From: Erythrobacter sp. HI0063 | Lineage (GTDB): Bacteria > Pseudomonadota > Alphaproteobacteria > Sphingomonadales > Sphingomonadaceae | Length of the DNA: 47,010 nucleotides | Direction: 5' to 3' | Assembly (NCBI RefSeq): GCF_001635685.1 | Contig: NZ_LWFF01000024.1 | Coordinates: forward strand, 1-47,010 | Part shown: piece after piece, positions 41,020 to 47,010 of the stretch | Numbering within the stretch: position 1 is the first letter of the stretch | Layout of the letters: the number at the start of each line of letters is the position of its first letter | Position numbers and translations under genes: made by a program | The notes under the pieces: generated by a model | What the model was told of the DNA's origin: nothing | The model's database searches: none | The model's input: only the letters and a program-made list of their open reading frames with translations

Positions 41020-43707
41020 TCAACCCAGGCGGGCCAGCGCCGCCTCCACCCGCTCGATCTCGCCGGTGTGGTGGGCGAGGTCGGCGCGCGCCTTCTCGAC
41101 CGCCTCGGGCTTGGCCCGCTCGACGAAATTGGCATTGCCGAGCCGGCCTTCCAAGGATTTCGCTTCCTTGCGCGAAGCTTCGAGCGCTTTGGCGAGGCGG
41201 GCTTTCTCCGCGTCGATATCGATCACGCCTTCGAGCGGGATAACGAAAGCATCCTCGCCCGCGCCGACCTGCATCGCCGCGCCTGCGGGTGCATCGGCGA
41301 AGCGGATCGGCGTCAGACGCGCGAGCCGCTCGATCGAGGCGGCGTTTTCTTCCACGACCTTGCGTGCGAGTGCGGACGGGGCGGGGCAGTAGGCTTCGAG
41401 CTTGGCACCCGGCGCGATGGCGAGCTCGTTCTTGGCCGTGCGCACCGCGCTGGTGAGCGCGATCAGCCAATCGACTTCCGCCTTGGCTTCGCCGTCCACG
41501 TCGGCCTCGGGCTCGGGCCACTTGGCGGTGATGAGGGGATAGTCCGCGCGGTCCCCCTGCTTCGACCACAGTTCCTCCGTGATGAAGGGCATGAAGGGGT
41601 GCAGCATGACCAGAATCTGGTCGAGCGCCCACCCGGCGACCGCGCGAGTCTCGTCGTCGATCTGGCCCTTGATCAGCTCCAGATACCAGTCGCAGAACCG
41701 GTCCCACACGAAGTGGTAGATCGTGTTCGCCGCCGCGTCGAAGCGCAGCTCCGCCAGCGCCTTGTCGAGCGTGTCGCGGGTTTCGACGACTTCTCCGACG
41801 ATCCATTTGTTGACCGCCAATGTGGCGGTCGGTGCGGCGATCGTATCGCTCGCGCCGATGCCGTTCGCCTGGCAGAAACGCGTGGCGTTCCACAGTTTGG
41901 TGGCGAAGTTGCGGTATCCTTCGACCCGCTTGTCATCCATCTTGATGTCGCGGCCCTGGCTTTCCATCGCCGCCATGAAGAAGCGCAGCGCATCGGCGCC
42001 GTAGCGGTCGATCAGGCCGAGCGGGTCGACCACGTTGCCCTTCGATTTCGACATCTTGGCACCGTCCGCCGCGCGCACCAGCCCATGGAGATAGAGCCGC
42101 GGCCACGGATTTTCGCCGGTCAGATAGCGCCCCATCATCATCATCCGCGCATCCCAGAAGAACAGGATGTCGAAGCCCGAAACGAGCAGCGAATTGGGGT
42201 AATGCTTGGTCGCGAGCTCGGTCTCTTCCGGCCAGCCGAGCGTAGCGAAGGGCCACAGGGCGGAGCTGAACCAGGTGTCGAGCACGTCCTCGTCGCGGGT
42301 CAGCGCCACACCTCTGCCCGCCTGCGCCTGGGCTTCTTCCTCCGTCTCGGCGACGAAGACGTTTCCGTCGCCATCGTACCAGGCGGGAATGCGGTGTCCC
42401 CACCACAGCTGGCGGCTGACGCACCACGGCTGGATGTTCTCCATCCAGTTGAAGAAGGTCTTCTCCCAGCTTTTCGGCACGATCTCGACCGCGCCGGACT
42501 TCACCGCTTCGATCGGATCCTTCGCCAGGGTCTCGGCATCGACATACCACTGGTCGGTCAGCCAGGGTTCGATCGGCACGCCGCCGCGATCGCCGAAGGG
42601 CTGCTGAATGGTGCGCGGCTCGGCATCGTGTTCGGTGCGCTCGCCATCTTTTTCGGTGACGTGCGGGATGAGCAGGCCGAGTTTCTTCATCCGCGCCACC
42701 ACCTCGTCGCGCGCGGCGAAGCGTTCGAGGCCGACGAGGTCGCCGGGCACCAGCCCGTCCGAAGTCTGGCAGACATGCGCGTCCGCATCGAACATGTTCA
42801 GCATGTCGCCCGCCGCGATCCCTGCGCGCCTGCCCACTTCGAAATCGTTGAAATCGTGGCCCGGCGTGATCTTGACCGCGCCCGATCCCAATTCGGGATC
42901 GGCATGTTCGTCCGCCACGATGGGGACACGGCGTCCCGTAATCGGCAGGACGACATGCTTGCCGACCACGCTCGCATAGCGATCGTCCGACGGATGCACC
43001 GCCACTGCCATGTCGGCGAGCAGCGTTTCGGGCCGTGTGGTCGCAACCTCGATATAATCGCGCCCATCGGCCAGCGTGACGCCGTCCTCCAGCGGATAGC
43101 GCAGGCGCCAGAAGCTGCCCTTGACCTCGCGCGTTTCCACTTCGAGGTCGGAGATCGCGGTCTTGAGCTTGGGATCCCAGTTTACCAGCCGCTTGTCGCG
43201 ATAGATCAGCCCATCCTTGTACAGCTGCACGAAAGTGCGCATCACGGCGCGGCTGAAATGATCGTCCATGGTGAACTGTTCGCGGCTCCAATCCATCGAA
43301 CAGCCGAGGCGGCGCAGCTGGCGCGTGATGGTGCCGCCCGATTCCTCTTTCCACTCCCACACCTTGGCGACGAAATCCTCGCGCGCATAATTCGTGCGCT
43401 TGTCGCCCGCTGCTTCCAGCTGACGCTCGACCACCATCTGGGTCGCGATCCCGGCATGGTCTGTACCCACCACCCACAAAGCATCCTTGCCGCGCAGCCG
43501 CTCGTAACGGATCGCGATGTCCTGCAAGGTGTTGTCGAGCGCATGGCCGATATGGAGCGATCCCGTCACATTGGGCGGCGGATTGACGATAGTGTAGGCT
43601 TCGGCGTCGGGGCGTTCGGGGCGGAAAAGCCCGTTTTCCTCCCAGTGCGCGTACCAGCGCGCCTCGATTTCGGCGGGGTCGAAGGTTTTCGAAAGATCGG
43701 TGCTCAT
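41020..43707 (-). CDS. valS: Valyl-tRNA synthetase
   Basis: From the ATG at 43705-43707 (AAAGGC upstream) the protein is 895 aa, normal for class I ValRS. It has [18 protein letters not shown] (the HIGH box, about residues 44-61) and [16 protein letters not shown] (the KMSKS box), the editing domain between them, and the C-terminal coiled-coil arm with [29 protein letters not shown]. It charges tRNA-Val in the cytoplasm. The frame stays open upstream through the 33-bp repeats to 43881, but the translation there is low-complexity and not part of the enzyme. No T-box or leader peptide is evident. Confidence 0.97.
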   Translation of the reverse strand: MSTDLSKTFDPAEIEARWYAHWEENGLFRPERPDAEAYTIVNPPPNVTGSLHIGHALDNTLQDIAIRYERLRGKDALWVVGTDHAGIATQMVVERQLEAAGDKRTNYAREDFVAKVWEWKEESGGTITRQLRRLGCSMDWSREQFTMDDHFSRAVMRTFVQLYKDGLIYRDKRLVNWDPKLKTAISDLEVETREVKGSFWRLRYPLEDGVTLADGRDYIEVATTRPETLLADMAVAVHPSDDRYASVVGKHVVLPITGRRVPIVADEHADPELGSGAVKITPGHDFNDFEVGRRAGIAAGDMLNMFDADAHVCQTSDGLVPGDLVGLERFAARDEVVARMKKLGLLIPHVTEKDGERTEHDAEPRTIQQPFGDRGGVPIEPWLTDQWYVDAETLAKDPIEAVKSGAVEIVPKSWEKTFFNWMENIQPWCVSRQLWWGHRIPAWYDGDGNVFVAETEEEAQAQAGRGVALTRDEDVLDTWFSSALWPFATLGWPEETELATKHYPNSLLVSGFDILFFWDARMMMMGRYLTGENPWPRLYLHGLVRAADGAKMSKSKGNVVDPLGLIDRYGADALRFFMAAMESQGRDIKMDDKRVEGYRNFATKLWNATRFCQANGIGASDTIAAPTATLAVNKWIVGEVVETRDTLDKALAELRFDAAANTIYHFVWDRFCDWYLELIKGQIDDETRAVAGWALDQILVMLHPFMPFITEELWSKQGDRADYPLITAKWPEPEADVDGEAKAEVDWLIALTSAVRTAKNELAIAPGAKLEAYCPAPSALARKVVEENAASIERLARLTPIRFADAPAGAAMQVGAGEDAFVIPLEGVIDIDAEKARLAKALEASRKEAKSLEGRLGNANFVERAKPEAVEKARADLAHHTGEIERVEAALARLG

Positions 43708-43720
43708 GGGCGGAGCCTTT

Positions 43721-43819
43721 GCCAGCGCCCCGCGCGACTGGCAACACAAGGACGCCAGCGCCCTGCGCGACTGGCAACACAAGGACGCCAGCGCCCCGCG
43801 CGACTGGCGAAACAAGGCC
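43721..43819. repeat. 33-bp tandem repeat (three units) between valS and mlaE
   Basis: Three adjacent 33-base units starting GCCAGCGCC at 43721, 43754 and 43787. The first two differ at one position; the third also differs near its 3' end. The array lies in the divergent 224-bp space between valS and mlaE and begins 14 bases before the valS start codon. As 33 is a multiple of three, all frames stay open, which explains the spurious long frames here. Confidence 0.85.
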
Positions 43820-43931
43820 ACCAGAGGCCCGGACAGTCCGGTACGCGGCGGCGTCCGCTGGCGTACCGACTTGGCGCACACACGCCGAAACCCTTGGCAA
43901 ACCGCGCGAAAGCCCGCATAGGCGCGGGAAT

Positions 43932-45029
43932 ATGGAGCGCACGGCCGAATTCGCGATCAACGATGGTGTCCTGGCCCTCTCCGGACCCTATCTCGTATCC
44001 TCCGTCTCCGATATCGAGCACGGGATCTACGCCGTCGAAGGCCCGGTCTCGAAAATCGACCTTTCGGATGTGTCGGAAATCGATACTGTCGGTGCCTGGA
44101 TCGCCTGCGACCTCGCCAAGGAACACGAAGCCGAAATCGTCGGCGCGAGCGAGCGTGCGCAGCGCCTGATGGACGCGGTCTGCGGCCACGAAACCGACAC
44201 CGAGGTGAGCTCGCCGCGCGAACCGCTGGGGCAGCGGGTCTATCACAGCTTCTCGCAAAAGGTTTACAACGCCCGCCACGGTGCGCGCGGCGTAATCGGC
44301 TTTCTCGGTGCGCTGATTCTCGCCGCGGGCAGTGTCATCCGCCATCCGAGCCGGTTCCGTGGCAAGGCGCTGGTGCGCCAGCTCGAACTGGTCGGCGTCA
44401 AGGCGCTACCGATCGTCGGGCTGATGAGCTTCCTGATCGGTATCGTCATCGCGCAGCAGGGCGCGGTGCAATTACAGCAATTCGGCGCAGAGACGCTGAC
44501 CGTCAATCTTGTCGGCCGGATCACCTTGCGCGAACTGGGCGTGTTGATGACCGCGATCATGGTCGCGGGCCGTTCCGGCTCCGCTTTTGCGGCGCAATTG
44601 GGCACGATGAAGCTGACCGAGGAAGTGGACGCGATGCGCACGATCGGCATCGCGCCGATGGAAGCGCTGGTGATCCCGCGCATCCTCGCCGCCATCCTGA
44701 TGATGCCGCTTCTGGGCTTCTACGCCTCGGTCATGGCGATCATCGGCGGGGCGGTGGTGTCGGACCTGATGCTGGGTATCCCGTTCTGGAATTTCCTCCA
44801 GCGCATTCAGGAAGTCGTTCCTCCCTACGATCTCTATGTTGGCATGATCAAAGCGCCGGTCTTCGGGCTGATCGTGGCCCTGGCGGGCTGCTATAACGGT
44901 ATGCAGGTGGAAGGGGATTCCGAGCAGGTGGGATCGCGAACCACCATGGCGGTGGTGACCGGGATTTTCGCAGTGATCGTGCTGGACGCTTTCTTCGCCG
45001 TTTTCTTCACCCGAGTTGGATGGGCGTGA
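43932..45029 (+). CDS. mlaE: MlaE-like ABC-transporter permease with N-terminal STAS-like domain
   Basis: From the ATG at 43932 the protein is 365 aa. Residues about 1-90 form a STAS-like domain ([24 protein letters not shown]), as found fused to many alphaproteobacterial MlaE permeases; the enteric system has it as a separate protein, MlaB. The permease part has about five transmembrane helices with [35 protein letters not shown] and [27 protein letters not shown], the family signatures. It moves phospholipid between inner and outer membranes with MlaF and MlaD encoded next. The stop overlaps the mlaF start (TGATG). The frame is open upstream through the tandem repeats without protein-like content. 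Confidence 0.9.
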   Translation: MERTAEFAINDGVLALSGPYLVSSVSDIEHGIYAVEGPVSKIDLSDVSEIDTVGAWIACDLAKEHEAEIVGASERAQRLMDAVCGHETDTEVSSPREPLGQRVYHSFSQKVYNARHGARGVIGFLGALILAAGSVIRHPSRFRGKALVRQLELVGVKALPIVGLMSFLIGIVIAQQGAVQLQQFGAETLTVNLVGRITLRELGVLMTAIMVAGRSGSAFAAQLGTMKLTEEVDAMRTIGIAPMEALVIPRILAAILMMPLLGFYASVMAIIGGAVVSDLMLGIPFWNFLQRIQEVVPPYDLYVGMIKAPVFGLIVALAGCYNGMQVEGDSEQVGSRTTMAVVTGIFAVIVLDAFFAVFFTRVGWA

Positions 45030-45955
45030 TGGCCGAAGCGAGCACCGACAATGGCGAAAGCCAGAACGAGCGCGTGGGTCGGCACGAACGGTTTCGCGGC
45101 GAATACCCGATCCAGGTCGAGGGGCTGGTCAACCGCTTCGGCGATCAGACCATTCACGACGGGCTCGACCTCAACGTCAAGCGCGGCGAAATCCTGGGCG
45201 TGGTCGGCGGCTCCGGCACCGGCAAATCGGTGCTGATGCGCTCGATCATCGGGTTGCAACCGCCAACCGAAGGATCGATCAAGGTTTTCGGACGCTCGAT
45301 CACCGATGCCGATCCGGACGAGGCGCTGGGCATTCGCGATCGTTGGGGCGTGCTGTTCCAGGGCGGGGCGCTGTTTTCGACGCTGACCGTGGGCGAGAAT
45401 GTCGAAGTCCCCTTGAAGCAATTCTACCCCGACCTCTCGCCCGAGCTCATGCACGATATCGCGCGCTACAAGGTGCTGCTGTCGGGCCTGCCGGAAGAGG
45501 CGGTCAACAAATACCCGTCGGAACTGTCGGGCGGGATGAAGAAGCGCGCCGGCCTCGCGCGCGCACTGTCGCTCGATCCCGAACTCCTGTTCCTCGACGA
45601 GCCGACCGCAGGTCTCGACCCGATCGGAGCGGCGGCGTTCGACCAGCTGACGCTTCAACTGAAGAAAGCGCTCGGCCTCACCGTATTCCTGATCACGCAC
45701 GATCTCGACAGCCTGCATGAAATCTGCGACCGGGTTGCCGTACTGGCCGACAAGAAGGTCATCGCGGTCGATACGGTTCCCAATCTGATGGAACTGGATC
45801 ACGAATGGATCCAGGAATATTTCAACGGCCCGCGCGGCCGCGCAGCGCTGACTGCGCAGGCGCTCGACGAATTGCGCAGGCATATGGACGAGCCGATAGC
45901 CGCGCAGACGATCAAAGCGTTGGACAATCCGCCTGCCGGAAAGGATAAGGCCTAA
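45029..45955 (+). CDS. mlaF: MlaF-like ABC-transporter ATPase
   Basis: I choose the ATG at 45029, in TGATG overlap with mlaE; an in-frame ATG three codons earlier (45020) is also possible. The 308-aa protein has Walker A GGSGTGKSV (about residues 60-68), Q-loop FQGGALFSTL, signature LSGGMKKRAGLARAL, Walker B LLFLDEPTAGLDP and H-loop LITHD. It energises phospholipid transport by the MlaE permease. An unusual 30-residue N-terminal extension precedes the ATPase core. Confidence 0.92.
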   Translation: MAEASTDNGESQNERVGRHERFRGEYPIQVEGLVNRFGDQTIHDGLDLNVKRGEILGVVGGSGTGKSVLMRSIIGLQPPTEGSIKVFGRSITDADPDEALGIRDRWGVLFQGGALFSTLTVGENVEVPLKQFYPDLSPELMHDIARYKVLLSGLPEEAVNKYPSELSGGMKKRAGLARALSLDPELLFLDEPTAGLDPIGAAAFDQLTLQLKKALGLTVFLITHDLDSLHEICDRVAVLADKKVIAVDTVPNLMELDHEWIQEYFNGPRGRAALTAQALDELRRHMDEPIAAQTIKALDNPPAGKDKA

Positions 45956-45958
45956 CCA

Positions 45959-46906
45959 ATGGAAACGCGTGCCAATCACGTCTGGGTGGGTGTCGTCACC
46001 CTCGTCCTTCTGGCCGCGCTGGCGGCTTTCGTCATCTGGCTCGCACGACTGGGCCAGGGCGACAGGGACGAATACGATATCTTCTTCAAGACTTCGGTGT
46101 CGGGCCTCGCCACCGGATCGCAGGTCTCCTTCACCGGCGTCCCGGTGGGGCAGGTGAGCGATATCGTTTTGTGGGAGAAAGACCCCGAATTCGTGCGCGT
46201 GCGCATCGAGGTGAAGCCCAATACGCCGATCCTGGTCGGTACGACCGCGACCATCCAGTCGAGCTTCACCGGCGTGTCGACCATCCTGCTGGATGGCGCG
46301 CGCAGCGGCCAGCCGCCGATCACTTGCGAGACGACCGCCTGCACCGAAGGCGTGCCGGTGATCCCGCCCAAGGCTGGCGGGTTCGGGGAGATTCTCGCCA
46401 ACGCGCCGCTGCTGCTGGAACGCCTGGCGACACTGACCGAGCGGCTGACGATGCTCTTGTCGGACGACAACCAGGCTTCCATCGCGGGCATCCTGCGCAA
46501 TACCGACCGCATGAGCGCGGACCTCGCCAGCGCGACGCCGCAGATCGAACGCACCATGACCGAATTGCAGGTCACGCTGCGCGAAGCGGGCGAGGCGCTG
46601 AACGAGTTCGAGACGGTTACGCGCTCCACCGACCGGATCATCAACCAGGAAGGCGAAGCGATCGCAGCGCAATTGCGTGCCACGCTCACATCCGCCAGCG
46701 GTGCTGCCGAAGCGCTCGAACAGACGCTCGAGGAAGCGCGTCCGGCCACGCGCCAGCTGACCGAAAGCACGCTGCCCGCCGCCGAAGCGACGCTGCGCGA
46801 TCTGCGCGCCACCAGCAAAGCGCTGCGCGACGTGACCGAAAAGATCGACGAACAGGGCGCGGGCGCTTTGCTGTCGAGCCAACCTCTGCCCGATTACGAG
46901 CCGTGA
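45959..46906 (+). CDS. mlaD: MlaD-like MCE-domain protein
   Basis: A 315-aa protein starting three bases after the mlaF stop. One N-terminal anchor helix (HVWVGVVTLVLLAALAAFVIWLA) precedes the MCE domain (about residues 38-120: GLATGSQVSFTGVPVGQVSDI). The C-terminal half is helical and coiled-coil-prone, longer than E. coli MlaD (about 180 aa) and closer to YebT/PqiB or actinobacterial MCE tails. It would form the periplasmic hexameric ring that carries phospholipids between MlaFE and the outer membrane. Confidence 0.92.
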   Translation: METRANHVWVGVVTLVLLAALAAFVIWLARLGQGDRDEYDIFFKTSVSGLATGSQVSFTGVPVGQVSDIVLWEKDPEFVRVRIEVKPNTPILVGTTATIQSSFTGVSTILLDGARSGQPPITCETTACTEGVPVIPPKAGGFGEILANAPLLLERLATLTERLTMLLSDDNQASIAGILRNTDRMSADLASATPQIERTMTELQVTLREAGEALNEFETVTRSTDRIINQEGEAIAAQLRATLTSASGAAEALEQTLEEARPATRQLTESTLPAAEATLRDLRATSKALRDVTEKIDEQGAGALLSSQPLPDYEP

Positions 46907-46920
46907 GAGGATATCCCGCG

Positions 46921-47010
46921 ATGAATTCCGTTCGCCTTCTTGCCGGATTGGCCCCCGCGCTGTTGCTGGGCGGGTGCCTCAGCTTCGGACCGGACGTGCC
47001 GGACCAGCTC
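46921..47010 (+). CDS. ABC-transport auxiliary lipoprotein (PqiC-like), partial
   Basis: The ATG at 46921 has AGAGGATAT upstream and opens a frame to the window edge (30 codons visible). It encodes a lipoprotein signal with lipobox LLGGC (Cys about residue 19) followed by LSFGPDVPD. As the fourth gene after mlaE-mlaF-mlaD it is most likely the ABC-type transport auxiliary lipoprotein (PqiC/ABC_trans_aux family) of this operon. The call rests on the lipobox and the position, since the rest of the gene is outside the window. Confidence 0.65.
   Translation, partial: MNSVRLLAGLAPALLLGGCLSFGPDVPDQL

Noticed and set aside
43721..43819. CRISPR array or coding repeat-peptide interpretation of the 33-bp units
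   Set aside because: The units are directly adjacent with no spacers and no cas genes are near. Translations in all frames are low-complexity without a ribosome-binding site of their own.
40396..44169. A 1257-codon open frame on the plus strand across queE, valS and the tandem repeats
   Set aside because: It is antisense to valS, whose family motifs are unmistakable. High GC with a strong third-position bias leaves the opposite strand free of stops. No ribosome-binding site or domain is seen.
44891..46882. A 663-codon minus-strand frame opposite mlaF and mlaD
   Set aside because: The composition is Arg/Gln-rich and low-complexity, and it lies opposite a complete MCE operon; it is a shadow frame.

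Overview
The window looks like chromosomal DNA of a GC-rich, yellow- or orange-pigmented alphaproteobacterium of the Sphingomonadales, most likely Erythrobacteraceae. The pointers are a crtY-crtI-crtB carotenoid operon, a TorF-type porin, a MipA/OmpV barrel, a TIGR02186/TauE pair, an Mla-type MCE transporter whose permease carries an N-terminal STAS-like domain, and dense, mostly housekeeping gene content. I see no tRNA, rRNA, CRISPR array, prophage or transposase. Genus-level placement is inference.

Region 1 (1-11538) is an exopolysaccharide locus of slightly lower GC. On the minus strand, from a near-consensus promoter at 4718-4746, run a Wza/GumB-like export lipoprotein, a GumC/ExoP-like chain-length regulator fused to a BY-kinase, an O-antigen ligase/polymerase-like membrane protein, and an OpgC-like acyltransferase cut by the window edge. 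All four overlap by a few bases. A second, larger ligase/polymerase fused to a TPR-like and a jelly-roll-like domain lies upstream. On the plus strand are a PDZ-M48 metalloprotease and a polyprenyl-phosphate sugar transferase that would start the repeat unit. No Wzx flippase and no further glycosyltransferases of this pathway are in view.

Region 2 (11894-20537) is general metabolism and stress: a PAS-GGDEF-EAL protein, a 46-aa membrane ORF coupled to a degenerate GDT1-like protein, Dps, 6-phosphogluconolactonase, a NUDIX hydrolase, DinB, a Bcr/CflA-type exporter and a biotin-dependent acyl-CoA carboxylase alpha subunit. Region 3 (20586-25389) is crtY-crtI-[DUF559 cassette]-LOG-crtB. The DUF559 nuclease-like gene sits between two 52-bp inverted repeats with compensatory base changes, and looks like an insertion that kept the operon readable by supplying the ribosome-binding site of the next gene.

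Region 4 (25513-33646) holds a MipA-like barrel, an S9 peptidase, an amidohydrolase, UDP-glucose dehydrogenase with a phosphoesterase, a TorF-like porin and a glyoxalase. Region 5 (33864-40004) holds a processive GT2 glycosyltransferase followed by a predicted outer-membrane barrel, reminiscent of the NfrB/NfrA surface-glycan machinery, then TauE/TIGR02186 and a HerA-like ATPase. It ends in an inverted pair of REP-like hairpins. Region 6 (40237-47010) holds queE and valS, a 33-bp minisatellite, and the mlaE-mlaF-mlaD-lipoprotein operon, the last gene truncated.

Most promising leads: the DUF559/inverted-repeat cassette, the NfrB-like glycosyltransferase plus barrel pair, the covarying hairpin pair at 40065-40186, and the degenerate GDT1-like protein with its coupled micro-ORF.
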